From AV40 sp963817335 (GTDB lineage: Bacteria; Verrucomicrobiota; Verrucomicrobiia; Chthoniobacterales; UBA10450): a DNA stretch of 64,000 bases. Within the stretch, counting starts at the first letter, position 1; the number at the start of each line of letters is the position of its first letter. Both the position numbers and the translations under genes were made by a program. Positions 49,346 through 58,385 of this stretch are shown piece by piece. The stretch covers positions 1,612,001 through 1,676,000 of the forward strand of contig CAWFNX010000005.1 of assembly GCA_963817335.1 (NCBI GenBank), read 5' to 3'. Under the pieces are notes generated by a model. That model saw nothing but the letters and a program-made list of their open reading frames with translations, was not told the origin of the DNA and made no database searches.

Positions 49346-51412
49346 TCAGGCCGTTTCCAGCCAGGCGCGCAAGACTTCGGCGACACTCCATGCCTGGGCG
49401 ATGCAACCGCCGGCGTGGTGCGGTTCGCGCGCATCGAAGACTTCGCTGATCGTGCCAATGCCGTTGTCACCCAAATGCACCGGAAAGGTTTCAAGAAATT
49501 TGCGCGCGGCGGAGCGATCGTGCGGATGCACTTTGAGCCAGGAATCTACGAAAGGTCCAATCAACCACGCCCAAACTGTGCCCTGATGATATGCGCCGTC
49601 GCGGGACCGAAGGTCGCCGGCGTAGATCGGTTTGTAATCGGGACTCTCAGGCGAAAGCGTGCGCAAACCGACCGACGTGACCAATTCTTTCTCCACGACT
49701 TCCACAACGGATTTCCAATGCACTGCATCGAGGACCGGATGATCGAGCGAGATGGCGAACAATTGGTTTGGCCGGCATGACGCGTCGAAAGTGTCAGGTT
49801 TACCGTCACAATCGACAACGTCGTAAAGATAACCGGCCTTTGAATCCCAAAATCGATTGTTAAATGAAATGCGCGCCCGCTCAGCATGGGTGTTGTAGGT
49901 TTTCGCAGAAGCTTCGTCGCCATTCTCGCGCAACCAATTCGCCAGCAGACAGAGAGCGTTGTACCAAAGTGCGTTGATCTCCACTGCTTTGCCCCTCCGC
50001 GGAGTGACAACCCAATCACCCATCTTCGCGTCCATCCAGGTGAGTTGATAACCTTCCTGACCTTGCGCGAGCAGGCCATCGCTGGGATCAACGTGAATGT
50101 TGAATCGGGTTCCGCGCAAATGATGTTCCGCAATGTCGATCAACGTCGGCAATAGAAATTTCAGGGTGTTGAAATCTCTTGTGTATTGGAGGTAGCGCCC
50201 GAGCGCGTGAAAAAACCACAGCGTCGCATCGGCAGTGTGATAGACACCTTCCTTGGCGCCATCGGGAAACATGTTCGGAATCAAACCATCACGAACATAA
50301 CGCGCGAAGGTGCGCAGAATGTAACCGGCCTCGAGCAATCGGCCCGTGATCAAGGTCAGGCCTTCGAGACTGATCATCGTGTCGCGGCCCCAGTCAGTGA
50401 ACCAGTGATAGCCGGCGATAACGGTACGGACTTCGTCGCCAGCAGCATGCGCGCGGGCCGCTTCTTCGAATCGCCCCTCGGGAGTAATCACGAATTGGTC
50501 CGCCGCAAAAACCAGTTCCGCCGGAAAACTCTGGCGCACCTTTGGGCTCGCGCCGTGAAGCAAGCGAGCGCGGCGCTGGCGCTCCGCCGCCAGAACGTCT
50601 TCCGGGCCCAATACATCGATGATTTCCCACGGCTCGGTGGAAGCGACTAACGTCGCCGTGCTTTGCTCGGTCAAATCGACGCGAAAGTATCCAGGGCTCC
50701 AGAGTTCGCCTTCGAAAGAATAGCCGCGTTGCTGCTCAATTCGATAAACGACTTGAGGAATTTTCGTGGGAGCAATCGTGAACGCAGCTTCCCGGCCGTG
50801 CAGTCGCATCCGAAGCGGTGGCAGTTTGCGGCGCGCGGCCGCGATTTCGTAACGACCATCAATGGCGGTGAGTTTGTAAGGCGCGGCCAGGTCCGAATCG
50901 ACCGGGGCTTCATGATGCCGAAAATGAAAAGCAGGGCGCAATTCAAGTCGCGGCGGCTTTCCTTTTGAGAGGACCTGGTAGCTGACATGAACTGTGTTCT
51001 GCAAGTGAGGCAGCAGTACGCGTTTCTCAACCACGACGTCGCGAACGTGATAAGTCCAGACGGGGAGTCCATCCTCCATTCGGAACTCCGCTAAATAATC
51101 CGCGCTTTTCAAATCGAGCTGGCCGCCGGCGCGCTCCTCCGCGCCGAGCGAAATAACGTCATCGTCACTGAAGCGGAGAAATTCCGATACGTGATTCCAC
51201 ATTACGATCCGACCGAGAGGCGCCGGCAAAGCGGCGATGAGCAATCCATGGTAGCGACGCGTGACTGCGCCGGAAACAGTGCCGGATGCATAACCGCCGA
51301 GTCCATTGGTTACCAACCATTCCCGAGTTAGCAAAACCTCGCGGGACATCTTCTTTCCATCCCACGGCATCGCGCGGACGATCGGCTGATGCGTTTCAAA
51401 TTGTTTGTTCAT
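49346..51412 (-). CDS. Glycogen debranching enzyme, amylo-alpha-1,6-glucosidase type
   Basis: This 688-residue protein has the N-terminal domain seen in prokaryotic GDEs (LTREWLVTNGLGGYASGTVS, then RRYHGLLIAAL). A C-terminal alpha/alpha-barrel GH133 catalytic domain follows at about 310-680. Catalytic-region motifs are GYHWFTDWGRDTMISLEGL, YQLTWMDAKMGDWV and GTVWAWLIGPFVD. It would trim alpha-1,6 branches from glycogen. The ATG at 51412 follows the treZ stop by 15 bp, so the two form an operon. There is no TreX-type GH13 debrancher in the window, so this enzyme may serve that step. Confidence 0.9.
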   Translation of the reverse strand: MNKQFETHQPIVRAMPWDGKKMSREVLLTREWLVTNGLGGYASGTVSGAVTRRYHGLLIAALPAPLGRIVMWNHVSEFLRFSDDDVISLGAEERAGGQLDLKSADYLAEFRMEDGLPVWTYHVRDVVVEKRVLLPHLQNTVHVSYQVLSKGKPPRLELRPAFHFRHHEAPVDSDLAAPYKLTAIDGRYEIAAARRKLPPLRMRLHGREAAFTIAPTKIPQVVYRIEQQRGYSFEGELWSPGYFRVDLTEQSTATLVASTEPWEIIDVLGPEDVLAAERQRRARLLHGASPKVRQSFPAELVFAADQFVITPEGRFEEAARAHAAGDEVRTVIAGYHWFTDWGRDTMISLEGLTLITGRLLEAGYILRTFARYVRDGLIPNMFPDGAKEGVYHTADATLWFFHALGRYLQYTRDFNTLKFLLPTLIDIAEHHLRGTRFNIHVDPSDGLLAQGQEGYQLTWMDAKMGDWVVTPRRGKAVEINALWYNALCLLANWLRENGDEASAKTYNTHAERARISFNNRFWDSKAGYLYDVVDCDGKPDTFDASCRPNQLFAISLDHPVLDAVHWKSVVEVVEKELVTSVGLRTLSPESPDYKPIYAGDLRSRDGAYHQGTVWAWLIGPFVDSWLKVHPHDRSAARKFLETFPVHLGDNGIGTISEVFDAREPHHAGGCIAQAWSVAEVLRAWLETA

Positions 51413-51427
51413 CGATTGCAAATCGGA

Positions 51428-53401
51428 TCAGCCCCATTTTCTCCACTTGGGCTGCTTCCTCGGCTCTTTCTCTGGCACCAATCGGAGAGCTACAGTCGCT
51501 TCCGCTGGTAATGTCCAGTTGTCCTGGGTTGCGACGGCGGCGGTCCCAGATCCGCCGTAGCGCGCGGATTCGCTCGACCAAAGAATCTCCCATTCCAAAC
51601 CAAGTGGCGGTGCGAGCAGGGGCTCGGGAATTGGATTGAGTTTGCGGAGTTCGCCAAAGTTAACCACCAGCAGTCGATCATCTTTCTGGCCGTCACTGAA
51701 AAAACGGAGAATAAAACTCGATGGTCCCAGCACCGCGCCATCCACACCATTCGGTTTCTGTTCGCGAAAACGCGAATCTTCGCGGCGCAATCGCAAGAGA
51801 TCGATATGCAAATCATAAAGCTCCTGATTTTTTTGGCGTTCGGAGAAATCGAGCTTGCAACTGACGAATGAGATTGGGTCGGAAGGGACCGGCAGGCGTT
51901 CCTGCACTTCTTTGGTGGCCAAAGAGGGAAATTGCGACAGAAAAGCGAAACGTCCTTTGCGAATCGCTTCGCGCATGGGGCCATCCCCGACGTCAGTGAA
52001 AAACACGAACGGGGTGGAAGCGCCAAATTCCTCGCCTTGGAAAAGCAGCGGCGTCCACGGACCGAGCACAAGCAGTGCAGTCATCGCGCGGTAGCGGCCG
52101 GGTGAGCTTTGAAACCGGAGCCGTTCGCCAGTTGCGGTGTTCGAAACTTGATCATGGTTCTCAATAAAGGCGACAAATGCGTACGGGGGTGAACCGAATG
52201 TGGTGCTGCCCCGTGGAGCTTCCTGCCAAAAATAAGGTTGTCCTTGAAACAAATAGCCGTACTTGGCCGCGGAAATAAATTCCTGCGGAGTGCCAAGATA
52301 ATCGGTGTAGTAGGCTTCCCGCCTCCCGGTGAGCGCGACCGCGGCGCTATGATGGAAATCGTCGTTCCAAACCGCATCGAGATCGTCACCGCCTTCGCTA
52401 CGCGGCCGTACGAGTTTGATGACCTGCCGCTCGTTTTCCGCGATCAAAATAATCGATCGCGGCGAAGCGGCTTCGCGAGCGGCGCGGCCAACCGCGCCGA
52501 TGATGTATTCGTCGGACTTATCATGAATCGCGTCGGTGGCATCGAAACGAAAACCATCGAAATGGAATTCGTCGATCCAGTAACGGCCGTTGGTGACGTA
52601 AAATTCCCGGACCGGCGCCGAGTTAGGTCCATCGAAGTTAATTGAATCGCCCCAGTCGGTCTCCTTTTCGCGAATCAGATAATCATTCGAGTAAGCAGCA
52701 AGATAATTCCCGTCCGGCCCGAAGTGGTTGTAGACGACATCGAGAATTACGGCCAGGCCTAACGAATGCGCTTTATCGATAAACTGCCGCAAATCGTCCG
52801 GGGTTCCGTACAAATGGGACGGCGCAAAAAGATCGACCCCATCGTAGCCCCATCCGAAATTTCCGGGAAAATCTGCGATCGGCATCATTTCAACAACGGT
52901 AATTCCGACCCGCGCCAGTTCGGCGAGTTGTTCGGCCGCGGCTCGCCATGTTCCCTCCTTTGTGAAAGTGCCGATATGCATCTCGTAAATCACCTGGCCT
53001 TTCATTTTTACGCCAGGCCAGCCTGAATCCGTCCATTTGAATTGGGTCGGATCGACAACGCAGGACGATCCGTGCGGTCCATAGGGTTGGAAGCGTGACG
53101 CGGGGTCGGGATGGAAATGTTCTGCTTGGTTTACCTGGAAACGATAAAGCGCGCCCGCACCGACATTCGCGCTTCCTGAAAAATAGCCGTCGTCCTCGCG
53201 TTCAAGTGGCTGAAAAGATCGCTTCGCGTTTCGCTCGGCGCTCTCTTCCAAAACCAGATCCACCGTGTTGGCCTTAGGCGCCCACAGGCGAAAATGGGTC
53301 TCATTGGCGCCGACCAACTCCGCACCAATCGGGTAACGACGTTTCGATTTCACTTGTGTATTTCGCGTTTCAACATCCTGCCGGTTCGTTTCACTTCGCA
53401 T
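51428..53401 (-). CDS. treZ: Malto-oligosyltrehalose trehalohydrolase
   Basis: This 657-residue GH13 enzyme starts at the ATG at 53401 (the frame is open to 53509, which would crowd the divergent gene). It has an N-terminal carbohydrate-binding beta domain (THFRLWAPKANTVDLVLEES) and a catalytic barrel (VYNHFGPDGNY, nucleophile Asp in FDGFRFDATDAI, acid Glu in ILIAENERQ, and FIENHDQVSN). A C-terminal beta domain follows. The overall layout is that of TreZ, which releases trehalose from maltooligosyl-trehalose. The TreY partner is not in the window. A TCGTTAGGC motif at 52757 encodes His-Ser-Leu(TTA)-Gly. Confidence 0.88.
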   Translation of the reverse strand: MRSETNRQDVETRNTQVKSKRRYPIGAELVGANETHFRLWAPKANTVDLVLEESAERNAKRSFQPLEREDDGYFSGSANVGAGALYRFQVNQAEHFHPDPASRFQPYGPHGSSCVVDPTQFKWTDSGWPGVKMKGQVIYEMHIGTFTKEGTWRAAAEQLAELARVGITVVEMMPIADFPGNFGWGYDGVDLFAPSHLYGTPDDLRQFIDKAHSLGLAVILDVVYNHFGPDGNYLAAYSNDYLIREKETDWGDSINFDGPNSAPVREFYVTNGRYWIDEFHFDGFRFDATDAIHDKSDEYIIGAVGRAAREAASPRSIILIAENERQVIKLVRPRSEGGDDLDAVWNDDFHHSAAVALTGRREAYYTDYLGTPQEFISAAKYGYLFQGQPYFWQEAPRGSTTFGSPPYAFVAFIENHDQVSNTATGERLRFQSSPGRYRAMTALLVLGPWTPLLFQGEEFGASTPFVFFTDVGDGPMREAIRKGRFAFLSQFPSLATKEVQERLPVPSDPISFVSCKLDFSERQKNQELYDLHIDLLRLRREDSRFREQKPNGVDGAVLGPSSFILRFFSDGQKDDRLLVVNFGELRKLNPIPEPLLAPPLGLEWEILWSSESARYGGSGTAAVATQDNWTLPAEATVALRLVPEKEPRKQPKWRKWG

Positions 53402-53517
53402 TGCCGCCAATTTCCACGCAACACGCGAGTGCGGTTTAAAGCAACATATCATCCGGACCGAACTGGCGACGGAAGAGAACGCTTGATTGTGCGGAGGCGA
53501 CGGATTCAAATCGAAAC

Positions 53518-54459
53518 ATGAACGGCGACGGCCCGAGAATCGAGATCGTCAAATCGTTTGAGGAAGGGTTCGAGATGATGAAGAAGATTCTGTTTCAGCC
53601 CTTCGACGCGAAAAAGTGGTTCGTGATCGGGTTTGCGGCGTGGCTTTCAAACTTGGGTAGCGGCAGTAATTACAATTTCAATCTTCGAGGCAATGATTGG
53701 AAAGACTTTCCTGGCGCTCGAGACCTCCGGGAAACGATCAACCAAATTCCACATTCGCTTTTGATTTTCGGCGTCGTTGCGTTTATCGCCCTGATTCTGG
53801 TGCTGATTCTCCTGTTTGCCTGGTTGCGAGCGCGTGGCCGATTTATGTTTGTTGATTGCGTCGTGAAAAATCGCGGGGTAATCAAACAGCCGTGGCGCGA
53901 ATTTCGACGGCAAGGGAACAGCTACTTTTTATTCGCATTGCTCGTGGGTGTGATGATGACAATCGTTCTCACAGCAACGGCACTGCCGTTCCTATGGCCC
54001 ATTATTCGCCGCGGTGCACGACCGCATTTGCACGACGTCTATCTGATCTGCATGATCGCACTATGGGCGGCGGGGTTGGCGTTATTGGTTATAGCATGGT
54101 CGTTAATCTCCCATTTCATGATCGCGATCATGTATCGGCGCCGTTGTTTGGCCCGTGAAGGCTTTCGGGCTGCGCTGTCACTCATCTGCAATTACCCCGG
54201 CGAGATCACGCTTTATTGTTTGTTTTGGATCGCGCTGACCATAGGAGCGGGTATGGCTTCGTGTCTCGTGATCGTATCGACTTGTTGTATCGCGCTGCTT
54301 CCATACATCGGGACGGTAATCATGCTGCCGATCTTTGTTGTCCTACGCGCATTCGGGCTTTGTTTTATCCGGCAATTCGGACCGGACTACGATGTTTGGG
54401 CCGGAAACGTCGAACCGCCGCCGGTTGTTTCGCCGACACCGCCGCCGCTCCCGAGTTAA
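53518..54459 (+). CDS. Multi-pass membrane protein of unknown function
   Basis: This 313-residue protein begins with an amphipathic segment (FEEGFEMMKKILFQPFDAKK WF) typical of DUF7544/YciC-like integral membrane proteins. Hydrophobic segments follow near 35-45, 83-108, 140-160, 178-205, 235-258 and 262-282. The C-terminus is a Pro-rich tail (PPPVVSPTPPPLPS). No catalytic motif is seen. It is divergent from treZ and converges on the PHP-glycosyltransferase gene with a 3-bp gap, so no shared terminator fits between them. Confidence 0.72.
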   Translation: MNGDGPRIEIVKSFEEGFEMMKKILFQPFDAKKWFVIGFAAWLSNLGSGSNYNFNLRGNDWKDFPGARDLRETINQIPHSLLIFGVVAFIALILVLILLFAWLRARGRFMFVDCVVKNRGVIKQPWREFRRQGNSYFLFALLVGVMMTIVLTATALPFLWPIIRRGARPHLHDVYLICMIALWAAGLALLVIAWSLISHFMIAIMYRRRCLAREGFRAALSLICNYPGEITLYCLFWIALTIGAGMASCLVIVSTCCIALLPYIGTVIMLPIFVVLRAFGLCFIRQFGPDYDVWAGNVEPPPVVSPTPPPLPS

Positions 54460-54462
54460 TTT

Positions 54463-56865
54463 TTACAGCTCGGTCGACGCCCAGAATTTTCGGAATGCGC
54501 TGGGCCAGGTCCGGTTGATCACGCTCTCGCGAGCGTGGCCGCCCATTCGCTTGCGCCGATCTGAATCCAAAACCAGTTCGCGAATGGCGCGGGTGAGATC
54601 GTCGGCGTCGTGGGATTTTGTGATCAAACCGTTTTGATTCTCCTCAACGAGCTCCTTTGGTCCGCCGGAATCCGACACCACAACCGGAACCCCTGACGCC
54701 TGCGCTTCAATGATGACATTGCCGAATGTGTCGGTCGTGCTCGGGAAAACGAAAATGTCGGCCGAGGCATAAGCCGCGGCGAGTTCTTTTCCAGTGAGAT
54801 AACCGGTAAAAAACGCTTCCGGCAAAGATTCGTGGAGCGCTTCAGAGTACGGTCCATGGCCAACGATGAATAGTTGGATCGACAATCCTTCTTTGCGTAA
54901 ACGCCGATAAGCTTCGACCAACAGATCGAGATCTTTTTCTCGCGACACCCGCCCGACGTAGAGCAATCTGACTTGCCCGTTGGTGGCGCCAAACTTTTCG
55001 AAGAACGCCGGATTGCGCCGGGTTGGATGAAACAGTTCGGTGTCGAGGCCGCGTGGAAGAATTTTTAACTTCCCGGGATCGAGACCGCGCTTGATCCAGC
55101 TCTGGCGGTATTCCTCCGAGTTGACGAACACGGTGTCGAGCTGGCCGTAAAACCAGTGCATGAACCGCCAGGTTACGCTCTCCAGGAAACTGTCTTCGGT
55201 CAGGATCCGGACGTATTGCGGAAAATCGGTGTGATAAATTCCGCTGGTCTGAAGGTTGAGCATCTTGGCCGCAAGCAGCGCGGTCAATCCGATCGGCCCG
55301 GGCGTGCTGATGATGACTTCGCTGAATCGCTCGCGTTGGATGTAGTCGAGCATTTGCAAAATCGGTGGGAAACTCAGTTTCTGTAGCTCATACTCGGGCA
55401 ATTCGAACTCGCCGATCGGTTTGAAATTCTTGATTGGAATATCGTCGACGCTGAGTTCGGCACGTGAAGTGACCACGATTAATTCTTTTCCGGCAGCGGC
55501 CCCGGCCGCGGTCATCTTGCGAATCGTAGTCGCGACGCCGTTGACGTCTTCGAGCGTATCGGTGAACCAGGCGCGCTTGTTGTTTTGCAACGCCTCCGGA
55601 ATTTTGCCGGTTAGTTCCCGAAAAACGCTACGCAACCACTTCCGGGACGGCGCCTGGCTGTGAAACCCGTAGATGTATGGCGCGAGCACGACAAGGATCG
55701 GCGCGATCGCGGTCAATGCCTGCATGCTTTCGAGCATGTTTCCGGCGGTGAGTTGTTGAATGAACTTTTGGAAAAACCGAAAGGCCAGCTGCTCCGCGAC
55801 CATGTTTGCCATCATGAATGTGCGTCGCTCTGGTTCAACGCCTCCCTCTTGTTCGGCCGCATCCTTCGCTTTTGCCTGCGCATCCTGGAACTGACTCGAT
55901 AATTCTTTCCACAGCGACATGTTCGCCGGCTTCATCAGATCGAAAAGTTTTCCGGACACGACGCCTTGCGCGAAAACCGTCGCCTTGTCCTTCAGCGTCA
56001 GTTCGGTCGGATCTCGACCTTCCATGAAGCGCGAAAACATTTGCTCCACCAAGGCCGCACTCGGTCCGAGCTTTTCATGGAACCGGTCCTGAATAAAACA
56101 GCCGAGCGTGTTGTAGAATCCGTGGGAAAGGGCGAGGGGAGTTCCGCCGTGGCCGTGGACCTTGCAATTGCCGGCCCGAATGTGATCCAGGAATTTTTCT
56201 ACCGAATTCGCCCGCGGCGTCTCGCTGTAGGCCGAAGCGATAAACCGACCGCCGTGATCGTCGGATCCAGCGATAAAAATCTTCCGCCACGGTTCGCGGT
56301 GAGTCGGGGCCAGGTTATGCCGTTGCGCAAGCTCGTCGATTTTTTGCGGGGTCAGCGATCCAAAAAGCTGTTGAGCGAGCTCGCTCAGGAGCGCATCGCG
56401 CAAACCGTTGATTCCCTCAAAATGTTTGAAGAGCAAAATCAGTCGCTCGAGATGGGTCGCTTCCAACTTGCCATTGATGCTGTAGAGGGGATGGGCGACG
56501 GCGTGGGCGATGTTTGCTCCGGCCAGATAGCGTTGCAGAGAAAAAATGTTGTCGCGGACTATAACGATATCCGCGTGCTGTTGTTCGGTGATTCCCCAAA
56601 CCAGAAGGTGAATCTTGCAGGGGTCCTGCGGAAAATGGGTCGTGACTTGCTCGCTAATGAAAGTGTTGGGCAGGTCGCGAATCTGCAGGCAGCCGTCGAT
56701 TGTGTCGTGGTCGGTGATGGTGACGAAGTCCATCCCGTGCTCGACCAGTTGTCGATGTAGCTCGCGCGGATCGGAGTAGCTGTCCGGAAAGTCCAGGCGC
56801 CGGAAAAGCCATTCCTCTGAGCGCGCACTGAAGCGGGAATGAATGTGAAGGTCACATTTGCTCAT
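54463..56865 (-). CDS. PHP domain-glycosyltransferase (GT4) fusion
   Basis: This 800-residue fusion has two parts. Residues 1 to about 230 form a PHP metal-dependent phosphoesterase domain (CDLHIHSRFSARSEE, TITDHDTID, IAHAVAHPLYS, FIAGSDDHGGRF). After a helical spacer of about 180 residues comes a GT-B glycosyltransferase family 4 domain at about 400-790. This shows LLYVGRVSREKDLDLLVEAY and, near the nucleotide-sugar site, VFPSTTDTFGNVIIEAQASG followed by VPVVVSDSGG. The PHP part keeps His and Asp metal ligands, so it may be active. A membrane glycolipid or glycan role is likely given the GT4 type. It starts 6 bp after the deacetylase gene. Confidence 0.88.
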   Translation of the reverse strand: MSKCDLHIHSRFSARSEEWLFRRLDFPDSYSDPRELHRQLVEHGMDFVTITDHDTIDGCLQIRDLPNTFISEQVTTHFPQDPCKIHLLVWGITEQQHADIVIVRDNIFSLQRYLAGANIAHAVAHPLYSINGKLEATHLERLILLFKHFEGINGLRDALLSELAQQLFGSLTPQKIDELAQRHNLAPTHREPWRKIFIAGSDDHGGRFIASAYSETPRANSVEKFLDHIRAGNCKVHGHGGTPLALSHGFYNTLGCFIQDRFHEKLGPSAALVEQMFSRFMEGRDPTELTLKDKATVFAQGVVSGKLFDLMKPANMSLWKELSSQFQDAQAKAKDAAEQEGGVEPERRTFMMANMVAEQLAFRFFQKFIQQLTAGNMLESMQALTAIAPILVVLAPYIYGFHSQAPSRKWLRSVFRELTGKIPEALQNNKRAWFTDTLEDVNGVATTIRKMTAAGAAAGKELIVVTSRAELSVDDIPIKNFKPIGEFELPEYELQKLSFPPILQMLDYIQRERFSEVIISTPGPIGLTALLAAKMLNLQTSGIYHTDFPQYVRILTEDSFLESVTWRFMHWFYGQLDTVFVNSEEYRQSWIKRGLDPGKLKILPRGLDTELFHPTRRNPAFFEKFGATNGQVRLLYVGRVSREKDLDLLVEAYRRLRKEGLSIQLFIVGHGPYSEALHESLPEAFFTGYLTGKELAAAYASADIFVFPSTTDTFGNVIIEAQASGVPVVVSDSGGPKELVEENQNGLITKSHDADDLTRAIRELVLDSDRRKRMGGHARESVINRTWPSAFRKFWASTEL

Positions 56866-56871
56866 ATATAT

Positions 56872-57681
56872 CTAGAGCGACCGCTTGATCCGTTGCTCGG
56901 CGATCCAGTCCTGATAGGTGATCGGTGTTCGAACAGGAGCCATCGCATTTACAAGATCGACAATCTGGCGCCAAATGGCCGGATGCGAATAATCTGGAGG
57001 ATGAATGCCTAAACGCATCAGCGATTTGTCTCTCAACGCCTGGCTCAGGGCTGCGTTCCAAGCCAGGCTGGTCGCTCGACGCCACCCATTTCGAACGCTG
57101 TAAACCAGTGACCGGGCCGGAAAAACATTGCCCGAGCGCAGATCGACGACATTGCGCAGATGAGTGGTGTATTCCATTTCGGCGTCGCGGGCCGCGCGCA
57201 GTCCTTGATCGCTCAACAACCAGGCCGGCGCGACAAACCCGCGCGGTTTAAACCCCGCTGCGAGAAATTCGCCGCGAGCGTTGGTGATTCGTCTAAAAGC
57301 TTCGTCGTAATCGAGATCGTAGAATTCGCCTTCGCCCTGGGTGTAAAACTGCGTAATAAACTTGTCAGCGACAGTTTCGCGAGCCGCTTTCGGTCGCTCA
57401 TGAAAATATCCATGAATGACGATTTCGTGACCGCCACCCTCTAACTGACGCAGCCAGGAAACAAATTCCCGATCCTGCATCGACGCGCCTCGATGATGGT
57501 AATCGGGTACCACAAGAAGTGAGCAATGGTGAACGCCTTTTTGCGCGAGCTCCGAAAGGATCTTGCTGACGATCGACTGTGTCGCCGGCGCGACGTCGTG
57601 AATTGAAACGATCAGGAAATCTTTGGTCGCGCTGGCTGTCGCGACGACGGGCAAAAACTGCGTGGCCGCAACCGAGGTCAT
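56872..57681 (-). CDS. DUF2334 polysaccharide-deacetylase-like protein
   Basis: This 269-residue protein has the DUF2334 core of the NodB superfamily. It has VSIHDVAPAT (Asp ligand), LLVVPDYHHRGAS and a His pair in GGGHEIVIHGYFHERP (about residues 80-95). The later segment is GFVAPAWLLSDQGLRAARDA. No signal peptide is obvious. NodB-type enzymes remove acetyl or related groups from glycans. It overlaps functionally with the PHP-GT4 fusion 6 bp downstream, suggesting joint work on one glycan or glycolipid. Confidence 0.83.
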   Translation of the reverse strand: MTSVAATQFLPVVATASATKDFLIVSIHDVAPATQSIVSKILSELAQKGVHHCSLLVVPDYHHRGASMQDREFVSWLRQLEGGGHEIVIHGYFHERPKAARETVADKFITQFYTQGEGEFYDLDYDEAFRRITNARGEFLAAGFKPRGFVAPAWLLSDQGLRAARDAEMEYTTHLRNVVDLRSGNVFPARSLVYSVRNGWRRATSLAWNAALSQALRDKSLMRLGIHPPDYSHPAIWRQIVDLVNAMAPVRTPITYQDWIAEQRIKRSL

Positions 57682-57750
57682 TGGAGCAAATTTTCGACCC
57701 CGTCACGCCTTTCAACAAGGGCAAAGGTTGGCCGCTCCGGGGCGGTGGTC

Positions 57751-57813
57751 TGTAGGGGAAGCAGTTTGCTTCCCTTTTTAATTAAGAATGGGACGCTAAC
57801 AGCGTCCCCTACA
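57751..57813. repeat. Intergenic inverted repeat with TGTAG/CTACA ends
   Basis: Two hairpins, GGGAAGCAGTTTGCTTCCC and GGGACGCTAACAGCGTCCC (57790-57808), lie between TGTAGG and CCTACA ends. It sits between the deacetylase and EVE genes; it could end transcription of the EVE gene (minus strand). Confidence 0.7.
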
Positions 57814-57815
57814 GG

Positions 57816-58226
57816 CTACGATCCACCCATTTTTAGGATTAACCGAAACGCGGATTCGGTCAGCGGCATTACCGACAACCGGGATTGTCGAACCAGCGCG
57901 ATATTTTTGAGCTGCGGCTTGGCTTTGATCTCGGCCAGGGTGACCGGCCGCGGCAATTTTTTGACGGGGGCGAGGTCAACCGCGCTCCAATCTTCGTCTT
58001 TCGCGGTCGGATCCTTGTATGCGGTCCGAGTCACTTTCGCTTTTCCCACGACGGCTTTGTCCTCCCCGCTGTGATAAAAAAGAACGTGATCGCCTTTCGA
58101 CATGCGACGCAAATTATTCCGCGCGGCAAAATTGCGCACTCCAGTCCAACTTGTGCCGCCGTCTCCGACAAAGTCAGTCCACGAGTAATCGGAGGGTTCC
58201 TGTTTCACCAGCCAGTACGATTTCAT
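57816..58226 (-). CDS. EVE domain protein
   Basis: This 136-residue protein starts at the ATG at 58226 with SYWLVKQEPSDYSWTDFVGD. It continues through WTGVRNFAARNNLRRMSKGD and HVLFYHSGEDKAVVGKAKVT. These are the hallmarks of EVE domains, which belong to the PUA-like fold and bind modified bases in DNA or RNA. The family is often single-domain, as here. The longer frame to 58310 runs into unconserved sequence, so I reject it. Confidence 0.9.
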   Translation of the reverse strand: MKSYWLVKQEPSDYSWTDFVGDGGTSWTGVRNFAARNNLRRMSKGDHVLFYHSGEDKAVVGKAKVTRTAYKDPTAKDEDWSAVDLAPVKKLPRPVTLAEIKAKPQLKNIALVRQSRLSVMPLTESAFRLILKMGGS

Positions 58227-58385
58227 CAGGCGACAACCTAACGAATTCTGATCGCAATCAAGGTGGATCGAGCTCTCCGAGCTCGATGGCAAATTGGATG
58301 CGTGGCCCACATCTATCCATTAACGCGCTCGGAGATCGCGTTCCACCATTCGACAATTGTCGATCTTTGTTTGAAGATCGACGTC

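Noticed and set aside
2539..52765. TCGTTAGGC copies as integron attC core sites (GTTAGGC)
   Set aside because: They occur singly inside genes, without the paired inverse core, hairpin or cassette structure, and no integron integrase is present.
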